Shown here piece after piece: positions 9,073 to 18,357 of a stretch of DNA of 64,000 nt. The translations under genes were made by a program, and so were the position numbers. The DNA lies in the NCBI RefSeq assembly GCF_030684035.1, contig NZ_JAUXPI010000037.1, forward strand, positions 20,274 to 84,273. Reading direction: 5' to 3'. Every line of letters starts with the position of its first letter. The stretch's first letter is position 1. The notes beneath the pieces are model-generated. The model made no database searches and was not told the DNA's origin. It saw only the letters and a list, made by a program, of their open reading frames with translations. This stretch comes from Phaeovulum sp. (GTDB lineage Bacteria > Pseudomonadota > Alphaproteobacteria > Rhodobacterales > Rhodobacteraceae).

Positions 9073-10904
9073 GTCTTTGGTGGCGTGCCCGGCTTCTTGC
9101 GAAAGCCGTCCAGGATATTGCCGAAAAGGTCGGGGCGTTTGTGGTGCATCGACATGATCGTGTATTGCTGGATGAAGGTGATGGTGTTGTTGGCGATCCA
9201 GTAGACCACGAGGCCCGAGGCAAAGCTGCCGAGCATGAACATGAACACCCAGGGCATCCAGGCGAAGATCATCTTCTGCGTCGGATCGGCGGGGGCTGGG
9301 TTCAGCTTTTGCTGGAACCACATCGAGATACCCAGAAGGATCGGCAACACGCCAAGCGACAGGATGAAGAAGATCGAGCCCTGTTCTGGCGTGTTGAACG
9401 GCAAGAGCCCGAACAGGTTTAGGATCGACGACGGGTCGGGTGCCGAGAGGTCGCGGATCCAGCCGAACCATGGCGCGTGGCGCAGTTCGATGGTGACGTA
9501 GATCACCTTGTAGAGCGAAAAGAAGATCGGGATCTGCAGCACGATGGGCAGGCAGCCCGACGCCGGGTTGACCTTTTCGCGCTTGTAGAGCGCCATCATC
9601 TCTTGCTGCATCTTGGCCTTGTCGTCGCCGGTGCGTTCCTTCAGCTTTTCCATCTCGGGCTGAAGTTCCTTCATCTTCGCCATCGAGATGTAGGATTTGC
9701 GGGCAAGCGGAAACACCAGAAGCTTGATGACAATGGTCAGCGCGATGATCGCCCATCCCATGTTGCCGATTGCGCCATGCAGCCAGTGCAGAAGCCAGAA
9801 CATCGGCTTGGTAAGAAAGTAGAACCAGCCCCAGTCGATCGAATCGATGAAGCGGTCGATCTTGGCCTCGGTTTCGTAGGCGCGAATGGTCTCCCATTCC
9901 TTCGCCCCGGCAAAGAGCATCGAAGTGGCACTGGCGCTAGCGCCGGGGGCAACTTCAAGCACCGGCATCCGCGCCTCGGTCTGGTAGATGTCGGCACCCG
10001 GAACATATTTGACCACCGAGGTGAAGGCCTGCCCTGGCATTGGGGCAAGCGTTGTCATCCAGTACTTGTCGGTAAAGCCGGTCCAGCCGTTTTCAGCGAC
10101 CACGACGACATCTGCGGGGCCTTCGGCCTGCACCGCATCAAGCTTGGTGATGTCCTTGTAATCAAGCTCTTGCAACTTGCCATCCGACATCCGCACTGCG
10201 CCCTCGTGCAGCACATAGACAGGCCGGGTGTCGGGAATGCCGTGGCGTGCGACGATGCCGTAGGGGGCAAGCCGCACGGCGGCCGCGGTGGCATTTGTTA
10301 CCGACTGGGTGATGGTGAAGAGGTAGTTTTCATCGACCGAAATCTGCCGGGTGAAGGTCAGACCCGCGCCATTGTCCCAGGCCAGCGTTACCGGTGTGCC
10401 GGGGGCGAGGGTGGCATTGGCCGGGGCGGTCCAGAGCGTGCGGGCGTTCGGCACCGCGGTGGCATCAAGGCCGCCTGCCGGGCTCCAGCCATAGACCGCG
10501 TAATAGGGTTTGGCCGCGTTCAACTCGATGCCGCCGACTTGCGCCAGCAGTCGCACGTCTGGCGAGCCTTTTTCGATCGTCTCGTGATAGCCCACCAGCG
10601 AGAGGTCGTCGATGCGCCCGCCAAGAAGCGAGATCGACCCCTTGAGGCGCGGCGTGTCGATGGTGATGCGCGCGGCGGCTGCAAGCTCGGTTGCCGCAGC
10701 GGCGGTGGCGGCGACCCCGGCGGCGGGGGCGGTGGTGGCAAGCACGGGGGCCGCAGGGGCCGCGGTATCGGTCACGCCCGCGGTCTCGGTGGCGGCGGGG
10801 ACGACAGGCACCGGCGGCGGCGGCGCGAATACCGTGTACCACAGCAGGATGACCACGAAGGAAAGCACCGTCGCGAGAATGAGATTCTTGTTCTGATCGT
10901 CCAT
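9069..10904 (-). CDS. yidC: Membrane protein insertase YidC
   Basis: The 611-residue inner-membrane insertase works with or without SecYEG. Features: TM1 near residues 7-27 (LILATVLSFVVILLW), an Ala/Val/Pro-rich linker to about residue 80, a large periplasmic P1 domain, then the conserved C-terminal 60KD_IMP domain with five membrane segments and a final WIANNTITFIQQYTIM-like helix. Length fits Gram-negative YidC. I chose the ATG at 10904 (MDDQNKN), the family-typical N-terminus; an upstream GTG pair is less likely. It belongs to the rpmH-rnpA-yidD-yidC neighbourhood, here with ttcA and a GGDEF/EAL gene interposed. Confidence 0.96.
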   Translation of the reverse strand: MDDQNKNLILATVLSFVVILLWYTVFAPPPPVPVVPAATETAGVTDTAAPAAPVLATTAPAAGVAATAAAATELAAAARITIDTPRLKGSISLLGGRIDDLSLVGYHETIEKGSPDVRLLAQVGGIELNAAKPYYAVYGWSPAGGLDATAVPNARTLWTAPANATLAPGTPVTLAWDNGAGLTFTRQISVDENYLFTITQSVTNATAAAVRLAPYGIVARHGIPDTRPVYVLHEGAVRMSDGKLQELDYKDITKLDAVQAEGPADVVVVAENGWTGFTDKYWMTTLAPMPGQAFTSVVKYVPGADIYQTEARMPVLEVAPGASASATSMLFAGAKEWETIRAYETEAKIDRFIDSIDWGWFYFLTKPMFWLLHWLHGAIGNMGWAIIALTIVIKLLVFPLARKSYISMAKMKELQPEMEKLKERTGDDKAKMQQEMMALYKREKVNPASGCLPIVLQIPIFFSLYKVIYVTIELRHAPWFGWIRDLSAPDPSSILNLFGLLPFNTPEQGSIFFILSLGVLPILLGISMWFQQKLNPAPADPTQKMIFAWMPWVFMFMLGSFASGLVVYWIANNTITFIQQYTIMSMHHKRPDLFGNILDGFRKKPGTPPKT

Positions 10905-11246
10905 CGGGGGGAGCACCACCAGCCAGTTCAGGGTTGGGCTGGTTCAACAGAAGGGGGGCGCAAAGGTCAAGCGGTTTTACCCGTTGCAAAGGCCGGACAC
11001 GGCGGAATGACGGCTGCGCAGGCAACGCCCGGCGGTTCGGCGCTGCGCGGCGCGGCCTGGCACCGCTCTTTTACCGGGCGGCGTGGCCCCGCGCGCGCTG
11101 ACGCGGCGATACCCGCGGTTGGCGGGTCATGCGCCAAGACCGGTCTGCCGGGGCCTGGAACAGGCCAGAGCTGTGCCGAAAGCTGTGGCTTGCGCGCGCC
11201 CCGGCAGCCATCGCGACAGCGGCTCGTGCAAGCCGCCCCCGCCCGC
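10905..11246. other. Intergenic gap upstream of yidC; no gene seen
   Basis: These 342 bases are very GC-rich and I find no convincing gene in either strand. On the minus strand a TTGACC box (10965-10970) lies 17 bases from TTGAAC (10942-10947), a weak match to a sigma-70 promoter that could serve yidC. Open frames here are shadows without ribosome sites or family features. Confidence 0.4.
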
Positions 11247-12776
11247 TCAACGTTTGCGGAGGCCGAGCCTTGGCGTCGCTTGCAGCTTGGCGCGGTGCCG
11301 CCCGATCCATTCGAGCGTGTCTTCATATGCCATTGCGCGTGCGACGGCGGGGCCTTGCACATAACCGCAGCCAAGCTGCGCCAGCATCGCGTGCTCGCCA
11401 AGGCTGGCGACCCCGTCGGCCAGTGTTTCGACGCCGAGCTGCTCGGCAAGTGAGAGGATAGCAGCGACAAGGCTTTGCTGTTCGGGGTCGCTGTCCACAT
11501 GCACGACGAAGCTGCGGTCGATTCGCAGGCGACGAACCGAGCATTTCCGGATTGCGGAAATCGGTGCCGGTCCGTTGCCAAATCCCGCCAGTTCGATGCT
11601 GCACCCGATCTGCGCGAGTTTTGCGAGGGTATGGCTGGCAATATCCTGTGCGCTGTCCGAAGCTGAGGTCTCTGGCACTTGCACACGCAGCCGCGCCGGG
11701 GCGGTATCGAAGCGGTCGAGGTCCCATTTCAGCCGCTCTGGCAGGCTGGGGTTGCGCAACTCGTCAAGCGTGACCGGCAGTGTCAGGGTGGCCGCACCGA
11801 GACCCTCGCCCGCCCAACCGCGAAGCGCCGAGAAGCCGTGGTAGAGCATCACCTCGCTCAACCGGGCTTGCAGGCCCTCGGCACGGATGGCCGGAGCGAA
11901 ATCGGCGGAGGTCAAAAAGCCGCGCTCGGGGTGCAGCCAGACAGGAACCAGCTCAAAGCCCGAAACCTCGCCGGTGTCAGAGCAAAGCTGCGGCAGGAAA
12001 TGCGCGATGATCTGCCCTTCTTCCAACGCGGCACCAACCTGCCCGGTCAGTTCGGAATGCTCGTGCACCGACCGTTCGATCTCGGTGGAATAGGCACGGA
12101 TTGCGCCGGGCCCGAAGCGGCGCGCCTCGTCGGCGGCGGTTTCGGCGGCGGCGAGCATGGCGGTGCCGTTGCGCGCCGGGGCGCGGCTGACAAGGCAAAA
12201 GCCGACATGCGCCGAAACGTAGACCGTGCCCTGATCGCGCGACAATGGCACTTCGACCGCCGATTGAAGCCGCGCGGCGATTTGCAGCACGCTTTCAAGG
12301 TCGGCGCGGCGGACCGGGGCAAGAACAACGGCAAACCGCCCGCCGCCGAGCTGGGCTACCAGATCATGCTCGCGCAGCGCGCCATGTAGGCGCTCGGCCG
12401 TGCGGCGCATGACCTCGGCAAAGCCTGCCTCGCCGCTTGCGGTCGCCAGCGCCTCGGCATCATCCAGCCCGATGACGAAGGCGGCGGTGCCGCGACCGCT
12501 GGCGGCGGCATCTTCAAGTGCCGCTTCAAGCACCGCCTCGGCTTCGGCGCGCAGTGGCAGCCGGGTTGCGGGGTCGCGTTCGGGCTGCGCGGCCGCCGGA
12601 GCGGTGTTCGGCATCCGCGCGAGCCAGGCCACCGCCACAGCTGCGCTGACCACCAGAAGCGCGCCTGCCAGACCAAACCAGTAGCCCGCCAGGCCTGCCG
12701 CAGGCACAAAGGCCAGCATGTCGCGCCGGGTCATTTCGCCCAGCCAGGCAAGGCCGCGGATATGTTTGAACGACAT
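11247..12776 (-). CDS. Membrane-anchored degenerate GGDEF/EAL domain protein
   Basis: The 509-residue protein has two hydrophobic helices at about residues 19-53, a GGDEF-like domain (about 65-235) and an EAL-like domain (about 245-490). Catalytic motifs are broken. GGDEF reads GGGRF (144-148). The EAL signature is FELVP around E275. The usual DDFG metal site is LAGFG (396-400), and the NxS metal site is replaced by a TLPVT stretch. E369 and Q474 of the EAL domain persist. It is therefore more likely a cyclic-di-GMP receptor, scaffold or inactive relative than a synthase or diesterase. It sits in the ribosomal/insertase block between ttcA and yidC. Confidence 0.85.
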   Translation of the reverse strand: MSFKHIRGLAWLGEMTRRDMLAFVPAAGLAGYWFGLAGALLVVSAAVAVAWLARMPNTAPAAAQPERDPATRLPLRAEAEAVLEAALEDAAASGRGTAAFVIGLDDAEALATASGEAGFAEVMRRTAERLHGALREHDLVAQLGGGRFAVVLAPVRRADLESVLQIAARLQSAVEVPLSRDQGTVYVSAHVGFCLVSRAPARNGTAMLAAAETAADEARRFGPGAIRAYSTEIERSVHEHSELTGQVGAALEEGQIIAHFLPQLCSDTGEVSGFELVPVWLHPERGFLTSADFAPAIRAEGLQARLSEVMLYHGFSALRGWAGEGLGAATLTLPVTLDELRNPSLPERLKWDLDRFDTAPARLRVQVPETSASDSAQDIASHTLAKLAQIGCSIELAGFGNGPAPISAIRKCSVRRLRIDRSFVVHVDSDPEQQSLVAAILSLAEQLGVETLADGVASLGEHAMLAQLGCGYVQGPAVARAMAYEDTLEWIGRHRAKLQATPRLGLRKR

Positions 12777-12852
12777 CGCTTCTCACCCGTCCATGCTGCG
12801 GGCGCGCAAGCCCCCGGTGCGGCGAGGTTAGGCAGTTTTGGTGAGCCAGCGG

Positions 12853-13743
12853 TTAATCGGCGTGCCGCAGATTTGGCGGCATTCGCGTAAAACCCGCAGC
12901 ACTTTCGGCCCCGGACGCATCAAGCGCCAACCCGGCAAAATCGAACAGCGCCGGATCGAGCAGATGCGAGGGGCGCGCATTCTTCAGGGCGCGGAACATC
13001 ACCTGCCGACGGCCGGGGCTGCGGGCCTCCCAGCCATCGAGGATCGATTTCACCTGCTGGCGCTGCAAACCATCCTGACTGCCGCAGAGGTCGCAAGGAA
13101 TGATCGGGTAGTTCATCGCCCGCGCGAACCTGTCGCAATCGGCCTCGGCCACGAAGGCCAAGGGGCGGAGCACGAAAAGATCGCCCTCTTCGTTCACCAG
13201 CTTCGGCGGCATCGTCGCCAGCCGCCCGCCGTGAAAGAGGTTCATGAAGAAGGTTTCCAGAATGTCGTCGCGGTGGTGGCCGAGCACCACGGCCGAGCAC
13301 CCCTCTTCGCGCGCGATGCGGTAAAGGTTGCCGCGCCGGAGCCGCGAGCACAGGCTGCACATGGTGCCACCCGGCGCGATCTTGTCCATCACCACCGAAT
13401 AGGTATCCTGATACTCGATCCGGTGTTTCACCCCCATGCGCGTCAGAAATGCGGGCAGCACGGTGGCGGGAAAGCCGGGCTGGCCCTGATCGAGGTTGCA
13501 GGCGATCAGTTCGACCGGCAAGAGGCCGCGCCATTGCAGCTCGTGCAGCACGGCAAGCAGGGTGTAGCTGTCCTTGCCGCCGGAAAGGCAGACAAGCCAG
13601 CGCGCACCACGTTCCACCATGGCGTAGGCATGAATGGCGTCGCGCACCTCGCGCACCAGCCGCTTGCGCAGTTTGCGAAACTCGGTCGAGGTAGGCGCGC
13701 CCTGAAACAGCGGATGGATTTCGCCCGCGTCGTCATTCGGCAT
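12853..13743 (-). CDS. ttcA: tRNA 2-thiocytidine biosynthesis protein TtcA
   Basis: The 296-residue ATP-dependent, [4Fe-4S]-containing enzyme thiolates cytidine 32 in certain tRNAs. The PP-loop SGGKDS is at residues 54-59; the conserved CSLC pair follows in [10 protein letters not shown], and a third cysteine region CDLC lies near residue 210. Length is normal. The ATG at 13743 is the first start giving a TtcA-like N-terminus ([13 protein letters not shown]); it overlaps the end of yidD by 11 bases, pointing to co-translation. More upstream in-frame sequence is the yidD shadow. Confidence 0.93.
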   Translation of the reverse strand: MPNDDAGEIHPLFQGAPTSTEFRKLRKRLVREVRDAIHAYAMVERGARWLVCLSGGKDSYTLLAVLHELQWRGLLPVELIACNLDQGQPGFPATVLPAFLTRMGVKHRIEYQDTYSVVMDKIAPGGTMCSLCSRLRRGNLYRIAREEGCSAVVLGHHRDDILETFFMNLFHGGRLATMPPKLVNEEGDLFVLRPLAFVAEADCDRFARAMNYPIIPCDLCGSQDGLQRQQVKSILDGWEARSPGRRQVMFRALKNARPSHLLDPALFDFAGLALDASGAESAAGFTRMPPNLRHAD

Positions 13744-13978
13744 CGTGGTCCCCCTTGCAGGGCGGCACCGGGTCATAGCCATGCCCGCCCCAGGGGTGAC
13801 ACCGCAACACCCGCGCCGCAGCAAGCCAGGTGCCCTTGAATGCGCCGTGTTTTTCCAACGCCTCAAGCGCATAGGCCGAGCAGGTGGGCTGATAGCGGCA
13901 GCCATGCCCGACCCATGGGCTGAACAAAAGCCGATAGGCGCGCACCGGAAGCGCGACAACATGGGCAAGCGGGGTCAT
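13733..13978 (-). CDS. yidD: Membrane protein insertion efficiency factor YidD
   Basis: The 81-residue protein has the YidD hallmark [14 protein letters not shown] and the C-terminal [12 protein letters not shown], with an N-terminal amphipathic helix ([15 protein letters not shown]). YidD helps insertion of inner-membrane proteins together with YidC and SecYEG. It overlaps rnpA by four bases (ATGA) and ttcA by 11. Confidence 0.95.
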   Translation of the reverse strand: MTPLAHVVALPVRAYRLLFSPWVGHGCRYQPTCSAYALEALEKHGAFKGTWLAAARVLRCHPWGGHGYDPVPPCKGDHDAE

Positions 13979-14418
13979 TTCGCGTCTCCGTGAAGCTGCG
14001 CCAGAACCCGCGTCAGATCGGCCACCATCGCGGCAAAATCGCGCTCTGCCGTGGCGCCGGCGCGGCCTACCAGAACATAGTCCCAGCCGGGGCGGGCACC
14101 AAGGGGCAGCACCTCGCGCGCCAATGCGCGCAGCCGCCGCTTGGCCCGGTTGCGCGCCACCGCATTGCCGACCTTTTTCGAGCAGGTAAATCCGACCCGC
14201 ACCGCCTGCGCCTGTGCCGCCTCGGTCTCGGCCCGTTTGCGCGCCTGCAACAGGAATCCCGGGGTGCTTTGGCGGCGGGCGCTTGCGGCGCGCAGAAAAT
14301 CGGGGCGCTTGCGCAGGGTTTCAAACGCCAGCCTTCCCGTCGCACAAACGGAAACCGCCGGTGCGCTTCCCGGTTCCCGACCAATTGGGCGGTTTGCGGG
14401 AGCCTCCGGCGGTGCCAT
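13975..14418 (-). CDS. rnpA: Ribonuclease P protein component
   Basis: The 147-residue basic protein is the protein subunit of RNase P. The conserved entry [10 protein letters not shown] lies near residue 35, and the RNA-binding RNR motif is [16 protein letters not shown]. An N-terminal extension of about 30 Pro/Ala-rich residues precedes the core; such extensions are seen in related alphaproteobacteria. The ATG at 14418 lies 17 bases after the rpmH stop, so the two are co-transcribed. Confidence 0.92.
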   Translation of the reverse strand: MAPPEAPANRPIGREPGSAPAVSVCATGRLAFETLRKRPDFLRAASARRQSTPGFLLQARKRAETEAAQAQAVRVGFTCSKKVGNAVARNRAKRRLRALAREVLPLGARPGWDYVLVGRAGATAERDFAAMVADLTRVLAQLHGDAK

Positions 14419-14435
14419 GCCGTGTGACCTGTGGC

Positions 14436-14570
14436 TTAGGCCGAAAGCTTCGCGCGGCCCTTGGCGCGGCGGGCGTTCAGCACACGACGGCCACCTTTGG
14501 TGGCCATGCGCGCACGAAAACCGTGGCGGCGGGCGCGAACGAGGTTCGACGGCTGGAACGTGCGCTTCAT
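14436..14570 (-). CDS. rpmH: 50S ribosomal protein L34
   Basis: This 44-residue gene encodes L34. The protein starts [18 protein letters not shown] and ends [11 protein letters not shown], an unmistakable L34. A GGAG ribosome site lies 8 bases before the ATG, and a sigma-70-type promoter is seen at 14639-14666. It heads the minus-strand run rpmH-rnpA-yidD-ttcA. Confidence 0.97.
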   Translation of the reverse strand: MKRTFQPSNLVRARRHGFRARMATKGGRRVLNARRAKGRAKLSA

Positions 14571-14638
14571 CGTGTCTTCTCCGGTTCAGGCAGCCCGACA
14601 GGATCGGAATCGAGCGCCGCAGTCATTCGAAGCCCGGT

Positions 14639-14666
14639 CTTTAGTCGGGCTGGCCGCTCAAGTCAA
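14639..14666 (-). promoter_or_regulatory. Predicted rpmH promoter
   Basis: On the minus strand TTGACT (14661-14666) and CTAAAG (14639-14644) are separated by 16 bases, a fair match to sigma-70 -35 and -10 boxes, about 70 bases before the rpmH ATG. The match is by eye only. Confidence 0.5.
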
Positions 14667-14811
14667 TTCGTTCGGCACGGGTATTTGTTGCAATCCACCG
14701 CGCATCCGCCGCTGCCGCTCTTCGGCACCCTGTTTTTCCGGCGAAAGCTTTGATAACGCTGTTGGGGCGTGGCGCTGCACCCCTTGGCCAGCGCCGCCGC
14801 GCGAGGAAGGC

Positions 14812-16209
14812 ATGGTTGTCAACACGCTCTCGGGCCGGTTTGCGCTGCTCACCACGCTGTTCGTGGTGCTGGCAGAGGTGCTGATCCTGTTGCCTTCGCT
14901 GGCGAGTTTCCGGCAGGATTACCTCTCGTCACGGCTTGAGCGGGCGCAGATTGCCTCGCTCGCGCTGCTGACCACTGATGCGATGATCGAGCCCGAGCTT
15001 GAGGCCGAGCTGTTGCTTAATGCCGGAGTGCTGAACGTGGTTCTGCGCCGCGACGACGTGCGCGAACTTGTGCTTTCCTCGCCGGTGCCGACGCCGGTCT
15101 ATGCCACCTACGATCTGCGCGATGCTACGCTTCCCGGGCTGATCGGCGATGCGCTGATGCTGCTTGGCGAGACCGAGGAAAGGGTGATTCGGGTGATTGG
15201 CGCGCCGGTGCAGAGCGGCGGGCAGCTGATCGAAATCACCCTGAAGACCCAAAGCTTGCGCAGTGAAATGATCGAATACGGGCTGCGCGTGCTGGCACTT
15301 TCCGCAGTGTTTTCGGTAGCGACCGCGATTTTGCTTTTCGTTGCCGCGCGAAGCCTCATCGTGGTGCCGATCCAGCGGGTTGTGCGCCACATGACCGCCT
15401 GGGCCGAGGCACCGGAAGATGCGCGCCGCATCATCACCCCTTCGGCGCGGGTCAACGAGTTGCGCGAGGCCGAGGGGGCGCTTGCCTCGATGCAGCACCA
15501 GCTTGTGGCCTCGCTCCGGCAAAAGGAACGGCTGGCACAGCTTGGGCAGGCGGTGGCCAAGATCAGCCACGATCTGCGCAATATCCTGACCACGGCGCAG
15601 CTTTTTGCCGACCGCATGGAGGAAAGCCAGGACCCCGCGGTCAAGCGGGCGGCCCCCAAACTGGTAAACTCGATTTCGCGCGCGGTGAACCTGTGCGAAA
15701 GCACCCTTGCCTTTGGCAGGGCGCAGGAGCCGCCGCCTTCGCTTACCCGCTTCATGCTGGCGGAACTGTTCGCAGAGGTGATCGAGGGCGAGGCAATGGC
15801 GGCCGAAGCCATGGGCGTCGAATTCGTCACCGACGTTGTTCCCAATCTGGTGATCCGGGCAGACCGCGACCAGTTGCACCGGGTTCTTTCAAATCTGGCG
15901 CGCAACGCGCGCCAGGCGATTGCCGCAACCGGCAAGCCCGGCACCATCGAGCTGGGCGGCGGCGAGGAAGAAGCGGGTTGGTGGCTGCGGGTGGGCGACA
16001 CTGGCCCCGGTCTGCCCGAACGGGCGCGCGAGCACCTTTTCCAGCCGTTCCAGGGTGGCAGCCGCCAGGGCGGCAGCGGCCTTGGCCTTGCCATTGCCGC
16101 TGAACTGGTGCGCGGTCACGGGGGCAGGCTGGACCTGTTGCGCACCGATGCCGACGGCACCGAATTTCTGCTCCACCTGCCGCGCGAGCTGGACGAGGCC
16201 GACACCTAG
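14812..16209 (+). CDS. Membrane sensor histidine kinase (orphan)
   Basis: The 465-residue protein has TM1 near residues 9-31, an extracytoplasmic region of about 125 residues, TM2 near 158-180, and a HAMP-like linker. The HisKA domain has H253 in KISHDLRNIL, and the HATPase domain has N-box NLARNARQAI (about 360), GDTGPGLP (about 395) and GGSGLGLAIA (about 420). All catalytic elements look intact. No response regulator is adjacent, so its partner is elsewhere. The ATG at 14812 has a GAGGAAGG ribosome site; in-frame sequence upstream crosses the rpmH region and is noncoding. Signal unknown. Confidence 0.9.
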   Translation: MVVNTLSGRFALLTTLFVVLAEVLILLPSLASFRQDYLSSRLERAQIASLALLTTDAMIEPELEAELLLNAGVLNVVLRRDDVRELVLSSPVPTPVYATYDLRDATLPGLIGDALMLLGETEERVIRVIGAPVQSGGQLIEITLKTQSLRSEMIEYGLRVLALSAVFSVATAILLFVAARSLIVVPIQRVVRHMTAWAEAPEDARRIITPSARVNELREAEGALASMQHQLVASLRQKERLAQLGQAVAKISHDLRNILTTAQLFADRMEESQDPAVKRAAPKLVNSISRAVNLCESTLAFGRAQEPPPSLTRFMLAELFAEVIEGEAMAAEAMGVEFVTDVVPNLVIRADRDQLHRVLSNLARNARQAIAATGKPGTIELGGGEEEAGWWLRVGDTGPGLPERAREHLFQPFQGGSRQGGSGLGLAIAAELVRGHGGRLDLLRTDADGTEFLLHLPRELDEADT

Positions 16210-16326
16210 ATCGCCCGTTGTGGCCCGAGCGGGTCAGCCCTGCGCGCCGTACCGCTCTGGCCAGCGCATGCGCGCGGTGGAATGACCCGGTCATGGTCCG
16301 GGCGCGGAACGGCACGCATTTAGCCC

Positions 16327-16354
16327 TTGCAAAGCCCCGTCGCCGCGTCTAAAT
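16327..16354 (+). promoter_or_regulatory. Predicted promoter of the tRNA-Arg gene
   Basis: TTGCAA (16327-16332) and CTAAAT (16349-16354) are spaced by 16 bases and end 13 bases before the tRNA. Spacing and position suit a sigma-70 promoter for a tRNA gene. Predicted by eye. Confidence 0.5.
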
Positions 16355-16367
16355 GCCCCTCCACAGT

Positions 16368-16444
16368 GCACCCGTAGCTCAGCTGGATAGAGCATCAGAC
16401 TACGAATCTGAGGGCCGGGCGTTCGAATCGCTCCGGGTGCACCA
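16368..16444 (+). tRNA. tRNA-Arg (anticodon ACG)
   Basis: A complete cloverleaf can be drawn. The acceptor stem GCACCCG pairs with CGGGTGC; the D arm is GCTC...GAGC; the anticodon stem TCAGA/TCTGA encloses CTACGAA with ACG at 16402-16404; the T arm GGGCG/CGCTC encloses TTCGAAT. Discriminator A and an encoded CCA follow. The wobble A would be deaminated to inosine by TadA to read CGU, CGC and CGA. Confidence 0.97.
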
Positions 16445-16452
16445 ATGAATAC

Positions 16453-16482
16453 AAGGGCTTGGGCGTCGCCGCCCGAGCCCTT
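16453..16482 (+). terminator. Terminator hairpin after tRNA-Arg
   Basis: A 13-bp stem with one T-G wobble (AAGGGCTTGGGCG and CGCCCGAGCCCTT) surrounds a TCGC loop 8 bases after the encoded CCA. It is followed by TGCGTTTCG rather than a full T-run. Confidence 0.65.
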
Positions 16483-16619
16483 TGCGTTTCGTGCCTGCAC
16501 CGGCTCGCGGCGTTTCCCGGCCGGCTGCCGCAAGGCGACAACCGATCACGCGAAGGACACGATCCCCGCCCGCTTGCGGGCATGTTGCGCGGGGCCGATG
16601 GCGGCGGTTGACGGCCGGA

Positions 16620-17186
16620 TCAATCCTTGGCGCGTTCCTGATAGGCATAGTCGTCGGTGGAAATCACCACCCGGGTGCCCGCGCCGATATGTGGCGGCAC
16701 CATGATGCGCAGCCCGTTCGAGCAGATGGCGGGTTTGTAGGACGACGAGGCGGTCTGCCCCTTCACCACCGGCTCGGTTTCGGTAATTTCGACCGTCACC
16801 TTTTGCGGCAGTTCGATGGCAATCGCCACGCCTTCAAAGGTTTTCAGAAATACCTTGATGCCTTCGTTCAGGAATACCTTGCTGTTACCCACCACATCGG
16901 CGCTGACCGTGACCTGTTCGTAATTGTCAGGGTTCATGAAGTGGTAGCCTTCACCATCTTCATAGAGAAAATCGTATTCGCGCTCGTCCACGGTCGCCTT
17001 CTCCACCATTTCGGTGGTGCGCCAGCGTTCGCTTACCTTCACCCCGTCGGCGATGCGGCGCATGTCGATGCTGGTGGTGGGGGTGCCCTTGCCGGGGTGG
17101 AAGTTTTCGGCGGTGAGCACGACATAGAGTTTGCCTTCCAGCTCGACGACGTTGCCCTTGCGAAGCGATGAGGCGATGACTTTCAC
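16620..17186 (-). CDS. efp: Elongation factor P
   Basis: The 188-residue factor rescues ribosomes stalled at polyproline stretches. The modification loop HPGKGTP places lysine K33 at the position of E. coli K34, the target of beta-lysylation. KOW-like N-terminal and OB domains and the C-terminal motif [19 protein letters not shown] region are intact. It is divergent from epmA, the EF-P lysyl-transferase, with 107 bases between starts, supporting a lysylated EF-P in this organism. Confidence 0.97.
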   Translation of the reverse strand: MKVIASSLRKGNVVELEGKLYVVLTAENFHPGKGTPTTSIDMRRIADGVKVSERWRTTEMVEKATVDEREYDFLYEDGEGYHFMNPDNYEQVTVSADVVGNSKVFLNEGIKVFLKTFEGVAIAIELPQKVTVEITETEPVVKGQTASSSYKPAICSNGLRIMVPPHIGAGTRVVISTDDYAYQERAKD

Positions 17187-17293
17187 GGGTGCGGTTCCTT
17201 GCGATTACGTTACCCGCAGCGTATCACGCGCGGGCTTTGGCCCTGCACCTAGCCCATGTTCCAAAAAATCTCCAGCCGAAAGCCGCGCTCCCA

Positions 17294-18352
17294 ATGGCCT
17301 CAAAGGCAGAAAACCCCGCCCCTTCGCCCTGGTGGTCGCCGGGCCGCCATGCCGACCGTCGCCCGGTTCTGTTGGCGCGCAACCGGGTGCAGGCGGCGCT
17401 GCGCGGCTGGCTGGCCGCCGAAGGCTTCACCGAGGTTGACCCGGTGGGGCTGCAAATCAGCCCCGGCAACGAGGCGCATCTGCACGGCTTTGCCACCGAA
17501 GCGATCGGCAATGACGGCGCGGCGCGGCGGATGTATCTGCACACCAGCCCCGAGTTTGCGATGAAGAAACTGCTGGCGGCGGGCGAGGCGCGGATTGCCG
17601 CCTTTGCCCATGTCTGGCGCAACCGCGAGCGTGGGCCGCTGCACAGCCCCGAATTCACGATGCTTGAATGGTATCGAGCGGGCGAGCCTTACGAGGCGCT
17701 GATGGCGGATTGCGCGGCGGTGCTTCGGCTTGCGGCCGAGGCGTCGCAAACACCCGTGCTGCGCTACCGGGATCGCAGCTGCGACCCCTTGTTGCAGCCC
17801 GAGCGGATAAGCGTTGCGGAGGCCTTTACCCGATACGCGGGGATCGACCTCTTGGCGACGCTTGCCCCCGATGGCACGCCCGACAGGGCGGCGATGGCGG
17901 CTGCGATGCAGGCTGCCGGGCTGCGGGTGGCCGAGGACGATACCTGGTCCGACATGCTCAGCCGGGCGCTGGTGCAAAAGGTCGAGCCGAACCTCGGCCT
18001 CGGCCGCGCCACGATCCTTGACCGTTACCCCGCCGCCGAGGCCGCTCTGGCGCGGCGCACGACAGACGATCCGCGCGTGGCCGAAAGGTTTGAGCTTTAT
18101 GCCTGCGGGGTGGAACTGGCCAACGGCTTTGGCGAGTTGACCGACGCCGCCGAGCAGCGCCGCCGGTTCATGCTGGAAATGGACGAGAAGGCCCGGGTCT
18201 ACGGCGAACGCTACCCATTGGACGAAGATTTCCTTGCAGCGCTGGCGATCATGCCCGCCGCCAGCGGGATCGCGCTCGGCTTCGATCGGCTGGTGATGCT
18301 GGCCACCGGTGCGCCGCGCATTGATGATGTGCTCTGGGCACCGGTTGCCTGA
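17294..18352 (+). CDS. epmA: EF-P lysine aminoacylase EpmA (GenX)
   Basis: The 352-residue class II lysyl-tRNA synthetase paralogue lacks the anticodon-binding domain and transfers (R)-beta-lysine to EF-P. Class II motifs are visible: HTSPEFAMKKLL (motif near residue 80), FAHVWRNRERGPLHSPEFTMLEW (motif 2 region) and a C-terminal GIALGFDRLVML (motif 3). The ATG at 17294 (MASKAENP) gives the family length; in-frame codons upstream run into the intergenic region. Its neighbour is efp. The aminomutase EpmB is not in the window. Confidence 0.93.
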   Translation: MASKAENPAPSPWWSPGRHADRRPVLLARNRVQAALRGWLAAEGFTEVDPVGLQISPGNEAHLHGFATEAIGNDGAARRMYLHTSPEFAMKKLLAAGEARIAAFAHVWRNRERGPLHSPEFTMLEWYRAGEPYEALMADCAAVLRLAAEASQTPVLRYRDRSCDPLLQPERISVAEAFTRYAGIDLLATLAPDGTPDRAAMAAAMQAAGLRVAEDDTWSDMLSRALVQKVEPNLGLGRATILDRYPAAEAALARRTTDDPRVAERFELYACGVELANGFGELTDAAEQRRRFMLEMDEKARVYGERYPLDEDFLAALAIMPAASGIALGFDRLVMLATGAPRIDDVLWAPVA

Positions 18353-18357
18353 GCATT

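Noticed and set aside
9477..11453. Open frame of 658 codons on the plus strand opposite yidC
   Set aside because: It is a GC-driven shadow of yidC in codon-complementary register, with His/Gly/Arg-rich translation, no ribosome site and no family motifs.
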